IMG/VR virus record: IMGVR_UViG_3300030012_003270
Location: 1 to 23,169 of that record
From: a virus
Reading direction: 5' to 3' (one strand)
DNA length: 23,169 bases
Under the pieces are notes generated by a model. The model had not been told where the DNA came from. It ran no database searches and worked only from the letters and a program-made list of their open reading frames with translations. Position numbers and translations under genes: made by a program. Below, in pieces: positions 1 through 5,605 of the stretch. Position 1 is the stretch's first letter; each line of letters begins with the position of its first letter.

Positions 1-19
1 TATCATGACCCGAACCCGA

Positions 20-55
20 ATCCCCGACCCGAAATCATAGATCCCCGACCCGAAA
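20..55. repeat. Direct repeat of 15 bp, period 21 bp
   Basis: The sequence ATCCCCGACCCGAAA is present exactly at 20-34 and again at 41-55. Each unit contains one CCCGAA hexamer. Together with the C-runs at 9-11 and 15-17 this gives a minus-strand pattern of four or more G-tracts of three or four separated by 2 to 4 bases, which fits the usual G-quadruplex pattern. Confidence 0.75.
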
Positions 56-85
56 ACCACATCATCTAGTATCTTGACCAGGCCG

Positions 86-105
86 GCCTACTACATGTAG
101 TAGGC
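86..105. repeat. Perfect 20-bp palindrome
   Basis: GCCTACTACATGTAGTAGGC equals its own reverse complement. As RNA it could fold as an 8-bp stem with a CATG loop. An 8-bp palindrome GGCCGGCC at 81-88 overlaps its left end. There is no T-run directly after it on either strand (the run at 121-127 is about 15 bases away), so a standard intrinsic terminator is not well supported. A protein-binding dyad or processing site is equally possible. Confidence 0.7.
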
Positions 106-142
106 ACCTCTATATCTTGATTTTTTTCCCGAAATAGCGAAT

Positions 143-526
143 CTATATCTTGTGTTCGAGAGCATCAAAAATCTCGTTCCACGATCCTTGAACCATGCAT
201 CCCGAATCAAGGCCCGAAGTGTTTAATTCCCGAACCTTGGACCCTTCAAACAAAAATAGGATTGAGGAAGAGAGGTGCTTGACCAAGAAAAAATTTTTAC
301 CTCCTTTCAATGAATGTGAGGTATGCCAAGCAATTTGATGTGGAGACACATTTATTTTGTTTCCATTGGTTACCTTCAGCTCAACCCAAAAACAACCTCG
401 ATCGCCAACAATATAAGTATCAGGAATACCTCCACCGCTGCGGTTTTCTATACGAGTATAAAAGTAACCTTTATCCTTCAGCCTTTGACGGAATAAATTC
501 CAAAGATTCGTTTCCGGTTTCGGCAT
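143..526 (-). CDS. VRR-NUC domain endonuclease
   Basis: A 127-residue single-domain nuclease of the VRR-NUC branch of the PD-(D/E)XK superfamily. The N-terminal helix is followed by a Gly-rich segment and G-I-P-D (Asp36), then the strand with V-E-L-K (Glu49, Lys51), and S-P-H-Q with Gln64; these are the expected metal-binding and catalytic positions. Phage VRR-NUC proteins are thought to cut branched or structured DNA, so a role in resolving replication or packaging intermediates is likely but inferred. I chose the ATG at 526 over an in-frame TTG at 532, because AGAGGA lies at suitable spacing upstream. The start lies inside the end of the TerS-like gene (about 56 bases overlap, different frame), so the two are probably translationally coupled. 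Three CCCGAA hexamers of the left-edge repeat family fall within its last third. Confidence 0.85.
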   Translation of the reverse strand: MPKPETNLWNLFRQRLKDKGYFYTRIENRSGGGIPDTYIVGDRGCFWVELKVTNGNKINVSPHQIAWHTSHSLKGGKNFFLVKHLSSSILFLFEGSKVRELNTSGLDSGCMVQGSWNEIFDALEHKI

Positions 527-1025
527 CTTCAACGTCCTCTTTTATAGTAAAAGCTTGAGGATAATTCTGCTGCAGCGCAGATAATCGAGCAACTATTTCA
601 TCACGGCTCATTTGATCAATTACATGAGTTACTTCTGAAGATCTCCGGTCTGTAGATAATCCACCCAAAGCAGAACGAATTTTTTCAGCATTTATACTAG
701 CAGAAAATTGTTTGTTTTCTTGTGCGTCTCTCGAAAGTTCATGTAGTCTTTCAAGTTGGCCCATCAAAGTAACTCCGTAACGTCTTTCTTTTTCATCCCT
801 TAACTCAGCAATATAATCCACGACATGCGGATAATCTTTTCCGTTTAACAGAATAGATGCTTGCTTTTTAGCGACCTTTGGAGAGTATCCAGATTTCCTA
901 GCACATTCGGTATTTGAATAAATGCCCTCAACAATATGTTTAGCAAAAGTCTTTTGACGATCTGTAATCTGTCTTTCGTAGGTATCTTCAATCTTTTTAG
1001 TTTTTGTTTTCGATAATCTAGCCAT
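471..1025 (-). CDS. Terminase small subunit-like protein
   Basis: A 184-residue protein. After a basic N-terminus, residues about 18-62 read as the helix-turn-helix DNA-binding region of TerS proteins, with T-D-R-Q-K-T-F-A, an N-T-E-C-A-R-K-S-G-Y segment and A-K-K-Q-A-S-I-L-L-N. A helical middle follows (about 70-115) that would suit oligomerisation. TerS recognises the packaging site and presents phage DNA to the large terminase, which would be expected further left, beyond the window. The ATG at 1025 is used; an upstream TTG at 1031 is in frame. Neither has a Shine-Dalgarno sequence, which is odd next to the early genes. It is the first leftward gene from the divergent control region. Assignment rests on motif recognition only. 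Confidence 0.75.
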   Translation of the reverse strand: MARLSKTKTKKIEDTYERQITDRQKTFAKHIVEGIYSNTECARKSGYSPKVAKKQASILLNGKDYPHVVDYIAELRDEKERRYGVTLMGQLERLHELSRDAQENKQFSASINAEKIRSALGGLSTDRRSSEVTHVIDQMSRDEIVARLSALQQNYPQAFTIKEDVEDAETGNESLEFIPSKAEG

Positions 1026-1067
1026 AACCAAAAATATTATCAGAATAAATTTTTTTCAAGCTTTTTC

Positions 1068-1252
1068 CCTATATAGGGGATTTTGACCCACCAAGTGTAA
1101 TTTTGTAATCAAAGTGTAATCAACTGGGCTGATTAGAAACTATTGATATTATTGAACATTATTGAAAGTGATTACGGTGATTACGGTGATTACCCACAAT
1201 CTCAAATTGTTTAACAAATAAAAACATGGTGGGTCAAATATCTGTATATAGG
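1068..1252. repeat. Imperfect 26-bp inverted repeat spanning the control region
   Basis: The left arm is 1068-1093 and the right arm 1227-1252. Aligned as reverse complements, 21 of 26 positions match, in two blocks: a perfect 12-bp block (TTTGACCCACCA at 1082-1093 against TGGTGGGTCAAA at 1227-1238) and a TATATAGG block (1245-1252 against CCTATATA at 1068-1075), at identical spacing. The centre of symmetry is at 1160, within the iteron cluster. The right arm ends 14 bases before the rightward -35 box. The layout suggests one regulator binding symmetrically at both divergent promoters. Confidence 0.75.
1105..1194. repeat. TGATTAC iterons, including three tandem 9-mers
   Basis: GTGATTACG is repeated in tandem at 1168-1176 and 1177-1185, followed by GTGATTACC at 1186-1194. 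The opposite orientation, GTAATCA, occurs at 1105-1111 and 1116-1122. The motif AAGTGTAAT also occurs twice, at 1093 and 1112. Five copies of one heptamer in both orientations, within AT-rich DNA, look like operator or origin iterons. Confidence 0.7.
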
Positions 1253-1266
1253 TAAAATAAAAGTGC

Positions 1267-1295
1267 TTGTTTTTTACTTGTTTTGGTATTATACT
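1267..1295 (+). promoter_or_regulatory. Candidate rightward early promoter
   Basis: TTGTTT at 1267-1272 and TATACT at 1290-1295 are separated by 17 bases; the -10 box matches the sigma-70 consensus at five of six positions, the -35 at three. Transcription would begin near 1302, leaving a short leader with AAAGGAG at 1312-1318 before the ATG at 1325. It would serve the whole plus-strand small-gene run. Confidence 0.5.
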
Positions 1296-1324
1296 CTTTT
1301 TACTAGTTAATAAAGGAGACTAAA

Positions 1325-1531
1325 ATGAAATTCACTCTTACTTTACAGGATAAAATGTTAGGTAACCTATGGGATAAAGTACTTATTCCTAATCATACCA
1401 TTATGGAAAATTGGATTGATTCCTATGGCGAAGGGACCATTAAATTTATCGAAACAATTAAAAAAGGGAAATCTGAGGTGCATGTCTTTTGTTGTTCAAG
1501 ACTCAAGAAGATTTTAAGGGTGACACTATAA
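1325..1531 (+). CDS. Hypothetical early protein (68 aa)
   Basis: This is the first gene of the rightward early block. AAAGGAG sits 6 bases before the ATG, a strong ribosome site. The protein is short and mixed alpha/beta in appearance, with no domain I recognise. Its stop codon overlaps the next start as TAATG. The last 15 or so residues (rich in Cys, Lys and Leu) look less natural than the rest. One base fewer in the T-run at 1487-1490 would instead give a tail ending in F-V-V-Q-D-S-R-R-F with a stop at 1515-1517, so a frameshift or sequencing error is possible. Confidence 0.55.
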   Translation: MKFTLTLQDKMLGNLWDKVLIPNHTIMENWIDSYGEGTIKFIETIKKGKSEVHVFCCSRLKKILRVTL

Positions 1532-1941
1532 TGGGTTACACTAATTATTGGCATCAATATCGTGATTTCACAGACAGCGAGTGGGATGAAATTACTCTTT
1601 TTTATGATGAACATATTCTTACGGATCATAGCAGTTATCCAAGGATCAAGAACCGAACGACAAATAATGACGAGATAGTATTTGATGGGGATGATGGTGG
1701 CTCCTGTGAAACCTTTGTACTTAACAAGCGTGTTCCGGAGCCAAGATGGAAGGACGATAATGTCACGTTTAATTGCTGCAAAACTAATGGACTACCTTAC
1801 GACAAGGTGGTCTGGAAGATGCTGAAGTTCATAAAGTTCGTGGTTCTAGATCCAAGTAAGGCAGACTTTATAATTAAGAACGACAACGGCATGAACATAG
1901 TTTCGATAACTGATGTTGTAAATCTTTGGAGGGAAAAATGA
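1531..1941 (+). CDS. Conserved phage protein of the MGYTxYW type (136 aa)
   Basis: The protein begins M-G-Y-T-N-Y-W and later has a G-G-S-C-E-T-F segment, a C-C-K-T-N-G-L-P-Y-D segment and a predicted C-terminal helix. I recognise this combination from a widespread phage and plasmid family whose N-terminus is usually MGYTHYW and whose function is unknown. The start at 1531 is preferred over an in-frame ATG at 1489, because the conserved N-terminus begins there and TAAGGG precedes it at 1515-1520. The end overlaps the next gene as ATGA at 1938-1941. Confidence 0.75.
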   Translation: MGYTNYWHQYRDFTDSEWDEITLFYDEHILTDHSSYPRIKNRTTNNDEIVFDGDDGGSCETFVLNKRVPEPRWKDDNVTFNCCKTNGLPYDKVVWKMLKFIKFVVLDPSKADFIIKNDNGMNIVSITDVVNLWREK

Positions 1942-2252
1942 GACTCGTAGCAACTATGGAATATGATGACACACATATCGTGGACTGTATCTTGGAAGAA
2001 TGCAAAGAGATAATAGAAGATTTTACTTACAGAGATGACAATGATGAGAGATCTATGCGTTTTGCTTTGGCACATCTTAATGTAGAGCAAGCCTATTTTG
2101 TAGCAAAAGAGTTACACGAATGGATAACTGAGATGAAGAAAAAATCTCTGGAGGAAAAACTAGCTAAGCTATATGAGGACGCTAAGAAGATCGATTCCGA
2201 TACAGCGTCTGCTATAAGCATGGCCGAAGATACGTTGAGGAGGAGTAAATGA
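1938..2252 (+). CDS. Hypothetical helical early protein (104 aa)
   Basis: The ATG at 1938 is preceded by GGAGGG (1928-1933), which decides it over an in-frame ATG at 1926. The product is acidic and mostly helical; residues from about 65 to the end, with many Lys and Glu, could form a coiled coil. I recognise no domain. It is coupled to both neighbours by four-base ATGA overlaps, so it is part of the early operon. Confidence 0.65.
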   Translation: MRLVATMEYDDTHIVDCILEECKEIIEDFTYRDDNDERSMRFALAHLNVEQAYFVAKELHEWITEMKKKSLEEKLAKLYEDAKKIDSDTASAISMAEDTLRRSK

Positions 2253-2446
2253 TTTTATTTAAAGGCGAACTGCCCTTGGATCATGAGCCAAGCTTAACGT
2301 CTTGGATTAACAAGTGGACAAAGGAGATTCAAAAGGAGAATGCCGAACTCGACTTGGGAGTGGGTTGGGACTCTTGTAACGAGACTGCTTGGTTAGAACT
2401 TGAGTGGCATTTTGAAGATTATAATCTTGAAATGGTGAGGAAGTGA
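2249..2446 (+). CDS. Hypothetical early protein (65 aa)
   Basis: A small acidic, tryptophan-rich protein starting in an ATGA overlap, with AGGAGGAG just upstream of its ATG (about 2239-2246). No family is recognised. The strong ribosome site, the overlap and the short gap to the next gene support a real gene despite its size. Confidence 0.6.
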   Translation: MILFKGELPLDHEPSLTSWINKWTKEIQKENAELDLGVGWDSCNETAWLELEWHFEDYNLEMVRK

Positions 2447-2449
2447 ACA

Positions 2450-3661
2450 ATGATTGATGATTTTTTCAATGAGTTACTTAGTGGCTTTGCTAATCCAAAG
2501 AGGGCCTTTAAACGCTATGAAAAGAACAAGTTCAATGAGCACACACGGAGGGAGGTACGGCAGAAGTTACTAGGGGCAGAAAAATTTTATGTAGATGATT
2601 CACTTTTAGAGAATGCAGTGAATGCCAGTTTTGCTCCTCCAAAGGCTTTGCTTGGAATGTTACGGCAAGCAAAGCCACCCTTCACTAACATGTGGATTGA
2701 GTGGAATAACATTAAAAAAGTGGAGTTAGTTAAGAAGGCTCGTCGTGATTTAGGTTGGCCTGTAGGATCGGACAGCTTGACGGAGAACGAAAAGCAATCG
2801 CGCATGTTTGCTGACAAAGTTGGGTATCATATACAATCTACAAAAGATCACTTTATTGTATCGCAAGGTTATGCCCGTGGTAGTAGTCAAATGGATATGT
2901 ATCAATTAAATCATTACTCTCTTTTCAAAAAAACAGGAGAGGAGGGCAGAGAAAGGGACAGGGTTGTTATTCCCCCTCATTCAATCATGTTGTGTAATGA
3001 TGATCATTTTCCGGTTACAAAGTATTTACTAAATGACGAAGGTTTCAGTAATGGTCGTAAACCATCAAAGAAGGAGGAGGCTGATTTTATCGAGGTTCAA
3101 AATTTTTTTGGAGGGGCCGTCCTTGGCGAGGTATATCAAAAAACTCATGGCAGTAATAAAATTTTTGAAGACATTTGTCGTCATACATATCTTGCAGCAC
3201 ACGACTCCGGAAGTCTTAATTATGGAGTGGATGCCATGCTACAGATTCTTAAAGGAGGAACAGGCCATCAACAAATAATGGCGCAGTCGGTAGGAATAAT
3301 GGATGGGGATCTTAGATTCATCATAGCTTTGCTGTCTTTATTAAACTATCAACACAATGTTTATGAAAGAGAACTAGTAACACAACTTCCTAAAAGGTAT
3401 CGGTTCGGTGGGGCCGTTCCAAGGAACGAGGTCCGTGTGCTTGAGATCGATTTACCTAAACCTTTTGGCACTAAAAAATATGAGAGGATGTTTAAGGGTT
3501 TTGGTTCTCCAAAACGTCAGCATAAGAGACGTGGGCATTGGCATACATATCATTACAAGAATGGCGAGAAGAGACACAAGTGGATTGAAGAGCAGCTAGT
3601 GGGTAATCCGGAGTTAGGTAAGATCGAGCATGACTATGTGCTAAAAAGGAGGAATGGTTAA
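2450..3661 (+). CDS. Conserved phage protein of unknown function (403 aa)
   Basis: This is by far the largest product of the early small-gene block. The start has GAGGAAG at 2437-2443. The N-terminal half is helical and basic, the middle contains mixed segments, and the last 70 or so residues are rich in His, Arg, Lys and aromatic residues (H-W-H-T-Y-H-Y-K followed by R-H-K-W-I and V-G-N-P-E-L-G). I have seen a similar aromatic and basic C-terminal motif, ending in a G-N-x-E-L-G-like turn, in other phage proteins of unknown function, but cannot name a family. Nucleic-acid binding by the C-terminus is a guess from its charge. A possible terminator hairpin follows at 3703. Confidence 0.7.
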   Translation: MIDDFFNELLSGFANPKRAFKRYEKNKFNEHTRREVRQKLLGAEKFYVDDSLLENAVNASFAPPKALLGMLRQAKPPFTNMWIEWNNIKKVELVKKARRDLGWPVGSDSLTENEKQSRMFADKVGYHIQSTKDHFIVSQGYARGSSQMDMYQLNHYSLFKKTGEEGRERDRVVIPPHSIMLCNDDHFPVTKYLLNDEGFSNGRKPSKKEEADFIEVQNFFGGAVLGEVYQKTHGSNKIFEDICRHTYLAAHDSGSLNYGVDAMLQILKGGTGHQQIMAQSVGIMDGDLRFIIALLSLLNYQHNVYERELVTQLPKRYRFGGAVPRNEVRVLEIDLPKPFGTKKYERMFKGFGSPKRQHKRRGHWHTYHYKNGEKRHKWIEEQLVGNPELGKIEHDYVLKRRNG

Positions 3662-3702
3662 GAGTGTTTATCCGCATGCATCCTTTATCTAGGGTGTATG
3701 GG

Positions 3703-3725
3703 GATAGTCGCTAGGCTATCGTTTT
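3703..3725 (+). terminator. Weak intrinsic terminator or processing hairpin
   Basis: GATAGTC (3703-3709) pairs with GGCTATC (3714-3720), seven pairs with one G-U, around a four-base loop GCTA. The stem is followed by GTTTTA, only four Ts. It sits in the 85-base gap between the 403-residue gene and the YubB-like gene, the largest gap in the early block apart from the control region. It could attenuate or process the early transcript rather than stop it. Confidence 0.4.
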
Positions 3726-3746
3726 AACAACTAAAAGGAAGAAAAA

Positions 3747-4196
3747 ATGCCGAATCATGTAACAAATGAAGTTAGAATAGTATGTGAAGACGAGAAGACA
3801 TACGACGAGTTTAAGGAACTTGTTGTGGGTGAGAAAGAAAATCAGGAGTTTGATTTTCATAAGATCGTCCCACAGCCGGACGAGATAAATCCAGAGTTAC
3901 CACAAAACAGAGAAGACGTTGGTAACGGGTTAAGTGTCTCCAAAACGGGATGGTACGATTGGAGATTGAGTAACTGGGGCACGAAGTGGAATGCCTATCA
4001 AATTGATGTTGATTGGGACGAGAAATACAAAGAGTGTATCGAGATCAACTTTCAAACGGCATGGAGTCCACCGGAACCCATATACTTTAAACTCAAAGAA
4101 ATTTTCGGGGATCGTATTTCGGTAAACTGGTTTTGCCGTGACGAGTCCGATAACTTCTGTGGGTACGTTCATAATCAACAATACATAGATGGGTAA
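3747..4196 (+). CDS. YubB/Api92-like (DUF1281-type) protein
   Basis: The 149-residue product begins M-P-N-H-V-T-N-E-V-R-I, and its centre holds W-Y-D-W-R-L-S-N-W-G-T-K-W-N-A. This opening plus a W-G-T-K-W motif is the hallmark of the Api92/YubB ferredoxin-like-fold family, which is common in phages and conjugative plasmids and has no established function. The later F-x-T-A-W-S-P-P-E-P segment also fits that family. AAGGAAG lies upstream of the ATG. It reopens the early run after the hairpin at 3703. Confidence 0.8.
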   Translation: MPNHVTNEVRIVCEDEKTYDEFKELVVGEKENQEFDFHKIVPQPDEINPELPQNREDVGNGLSVSKTGWYDWRLSNWGTKWNAYQIDVDWDEKYKECIEINFQTAWSPPEPIYFKLKEIFGDRISVNWFCRDESDNFCGYVHNQQYIDG

Positions 4197-4200
4197 GGTC

Positions 4201-4371
4201 ATGGATAAGAAAACATCAGACAGATTTTTTAATTTAAGAGTCAAAGAGAAAGAGGATTTAGAAAGCAGGCTAGTACGCTACTACGCTGACTTTTTGATTA
4301 TAAGTGCTCTGCTCTTATTGTGTGGAATCGGTGGAGTGATCCTTTATGCAATGATTTATGGAGGGTCATGA
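4201..4371 (+). CDS. Small single-pass membrane protein (56 aa)
   Basis: A charged N-terminal half (about 1-28) is followed by one hydrophobic segment, roughly residues 31-52 (F-L-I-I-S-A-L-L-L-L-C-G...), ending in Y-G-G-S. This predicts one transmembrane helix. The ATG at 4201 starts the gene; an in-frame ATG at 4189 would overlap the previous gene by 8 bases. Phage small membrane proteins include holins and host-takeover factors. The early position argues against a simple holin, but function is unknown. Confidence 0.6.
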   Translation: MDKKTSDRFFNLRVKEKEDLESRLVRYYADFLIISALLLLCGIGGVILYAMIYGGS

Positions 4372-4595
4372 TGGCAAAAGTATTATTACGATCCGAAGAT
4401 TGGGTCTACCTTTATTCTGAGATTGCATCCGTGATGCAAGAAAAGTTTGCCCTTGATCCGATTTGGGAAGATCAAAAGGACGAGGATGGAATCATCCATT
4501 CGGTAAGGACTCCAGAATCTGAGGATACCTTTTGCGAACTCTGTGATGACGTTGAGGAGATTATGTCAAAGGTTTTTGAAAAGGTGGACGCATGA
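4371..4595 (+). CDS. Hypothetical acidic early protein (74 aa)
   Basis: GGAGGG at 4360-4365 supports the ATG at 4371 (another ATG at 4368 is directly before it). The product is strongly acidic, with several Asp/Glu clusters and a D-D-V-E-E-I-M segment. No family is recognised. Small acidic early phage proteins sometimes mimic DNA or bind host proteins; that is only a possibility here. The start overlaps the preceding stop and the end overlaps the next start as ATGA. Confidence 0.6.
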   Translation: MAKVLLRSEDWVYLYSEIASVMQEKFALDPIWEDQKDEDGIIHSVRTPESEDTFCELCDDVEEIMSKVFEKVDA

Positions 4596-4861
4596 GATAC
4601 AAAATTAAAAAACCTCGTAAACATGGTCGGCCTATCGGAAAGAAGTGGGACAAGGCCAAATTGTTTTCAATGAGATACTGTCCGGACTCCTTGGGAGGGG
4701 ATCACCGGAGTATCTGGGCGATAGTGGGACATAAATGGGTATACTGCTCCACTGTTCAATTGTGTAAATCTGGAGGAAACTCTAAGGCCACCCTGTCTCG
4801 ACAGGCATGGGATAAACTTGTATCATCCAAGGGTAACAGGAATATGCAGCCATTGGCATGA
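4592..4861 (+). CDS. Hypothetical basic early protein (89 aa)
   Basis: The protein is basic, with a Lys/Arg-rich N-terminus (about 1-22) and three cysteines at Y-C-P, Y-C-S and L-C-K spacing in the middle. Two aromatic strand-like segments, S-I-W-A-I-V-G-H and K-W-V-Y-C, suggest a small beta-rich fold. No family is recognised. It is joined to both neighbours by ATGA overlaps. Confidence 0.6.
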   Translation: MRYKIKKPRKHGRPIGKKWDKAKLFSMRYCPDSLGGDHRSIWAIVGHKWVYCSTVQLCKSGGNSKATLSRQAWDKLVSSKGNRNMQPLA

Positions 4862-5034
4862 ACAAGAAACGTGATTACACGATTGAACGTCCACGGAATC
4901 CGTATCACATTCGTAAACGACCGGATGTGATACCGGATAAAAGACAAAAACAAATGAGGAATCGCCATCTGCATAAATTGTGGATGGCGAAGAAACTGAA
5001 ACAAGAATTAAGGAAACAAGAAGATGATAGTTAA
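4858..5034 (+). CDS. Very basic small early protein (58 aa)
   Basis: A short gene fills the otherwise empty space between two early genes. It starts in an ATGA overlap at 4858 and ends TAA at 5032-5034, overlapping the next start at 5024. The product begins M-N-K-K-R-D-Y-T-I-E-R-P-R-N-P-Y and is very rich in Lys and Arg throughout, with a helical C-terminal half ending K-K-L-K-Q-E-L-R-K-Q-E-D-D-S. Nucleic-acid binding is plausible from composition. No family is recognised; the exact overlap at both ends is the main evidence. Confidence 0.55.
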   Translation: MNKKRDYTIERPRNPYHIRKRPDVIPDKRQKQMRNRHLHKLWMAKKLKQELRKQEDDS

Positions 5035-5224
5035 GGCAATTGCCCTAGTGTGTATCGTTCATGCTGTTGGAAAGCATAGCTGCCCAACAATTGTGTTCGA
5101 GGAACAATTTTCATCTGTCGAGGAGTGTAATACTTGGCTAATCCGTAAGAGACTTTATAATATGCCATACAACCAAAAGATTGTTTTGGATGATTGCGTC
5201 ATAACGAAAAGGACGGATGGATGA
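5024..5224 (+). CDS. Small protein with a hydrophobic, signal-like N-terminus (66 aa)
   Basis: The first 15 residues (M-I-V-K-A-I-A-L-V-C-I-V-H-A-V) are hydrophobic after one Lys, like a short signal peptide or a buried strand. A mature part with three cysteines and two aromatic-rich segments follows. Its opening resembles that of the protein starting at 5602, and both continue with F-E-x-Q or F-E-N-Q, then a Cys and a helix, so they may be paralogues. The start at 5024 overlaps the previous gene and the stop overlaps the next ATG as ATGA. Confidence 0.55.
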   Translation: MIVKAIALVCIVHAVGKHSCPTIVFEEQFSSVEECNTWLIRKRLYNMPYNQKIVLDDCVITKRTDG

Positions 5225-5466
5225 AATTTAGAAAAATAGATAAAGAACAATGGGACACGATTAATGACGCGATCTCCTCATGTTGGGAAATGTGGGAAGA
5301 GGAGGGTATCGAACCCTCCCTTGTCGCGTATATGGGTTTGTTTCGTTTTGGTATGTTGGCAAAAAAATATGTAGATCCAAAAGATTTTGATCTGTTTGTG
5401 TCCACGGCTATTGAGGCAGCAATTCGATTTGATGAAAAGAAAGGAAAGGTAAAATATGACGGATAA
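5221..5466 (+). CDS. Hypothetical early protein (81 aa)
   Basis: The ATG at 5221 lies in an ATGA overlap and is preceded by AAAAGGA near 5207-5213; an in-frame ATG at 5194 would overlap the previous gene further and is not favoured. The product is helical with an acidic N-terminal half (W-E-M-W-E-E-E-G-I-E) and a Lys-rich C-terminus. No family is recognised. Confidence 0.6.
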   Translation: MKFRKIDKEQWDTINDAISSCWEMWEEEGIEPSLVAYMGLFRFGMLAKKYVDPKDFDLFVSTAIEAAIRFDEKKGKVKYDG

Positions 5467-5605
5467 GAAAGAAGAATCATACGAGGACCGGTTTGCATTG
5501 AAGGTCAAACCGGACACAAGAATGCGACAGGTTAGATTTTTTAAAAAAGAAGTTGTAGAAAAGTTAAAGAAAATGAATCTCAAGGGAAAGAAGGTGTCGA
5601 AATGA
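5456..5605 (+). CDS. Small basic early protein (49 aa)
   Basis: ATG at 5456, stop TGA at 5603-5605. AAAGGAAAGG (5440-5449) is a good ribosome site. The product starts M-T-D-K-K-E-E-S-Y-E-D-R and ends K-G-K-K-V-S-K, with a basic helical second half. The stop overlaps the next ATG at 5602 as ATGA, the same coupling used through this block, which supports translation despite the size. No family is recognised. Confidence 0.55.
   Translation: MTDKKEESYEDRFALKVKPDTRMRQVRFFKKEVVEKLKKMNLKGKKVSK

Larger units (their letters stand above)
1..142. other. Non-coding repeat-rich region downstream of the VRR-NUC gene
   Basis: No open frame of useful length lies here on either strand; the longest ATG frame on the minus strand is about 20 codons. 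The hexamer CCCGAA occurs at 9, 15, 28, 49 and 128. The octamer-like motif TATCTTG(A) occurs at 70, 113 and 146. Six C-runs between 9 and 51 put closely spaced G-runs on the minus strand. The position, just past the terminase-side genes, would suit a packaging, replication or recombination site, but this is inference. Confidence 0.6.
1026..1324. promoter_or_regulatory. Divergent control region between TerS-like and early genes
   Basis: This 299-base gene-free stretch separates leftward late-type genes from the rightward early block. It is AT-rich and contains, in order, a poor leftward promoter candidate (TTGAAA at 1054-1059 and TATTTT at 1031-1036 on the minus strand, spacing 17), a palindrome CCCTATATAGGG at 1067-1078, a long imperfect inverted repeat (1068-1093 with 1227-1252), five TGATTAC/GTAATCA boxes between 1105 and 1193, and a rightward promoter at 1267-1295. 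It is the best place in the window for the early/late switch, and possibly for an origin. Confidence 0.7.

Noticed and set aside
86-127. Intrinsic terminator formed by the palindrome and the T-run at 121-127
   Set aside because: The T-run is about 15 bases past the stem on the plus strand, where no gene ends; on the minus strand no T-run follows the stem.
310-558. Plus-strand open frame of 82 codons
   Set aside because: It lies opposite the VRR-NUC and TerS-like genes, has no recognisable motif and is best read as a shadow.
1168-1194. CRISPR-like repeat array
   Set aside because: The 9-base units are tandem with no spacers; they fit operator or origin iterons instead.
3662-3746. tRNA or small RNA gene in the early-block gap
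   Set aside because: No cloverleaf can be drawn; only the short hairpin at 3703-3720 is seen.
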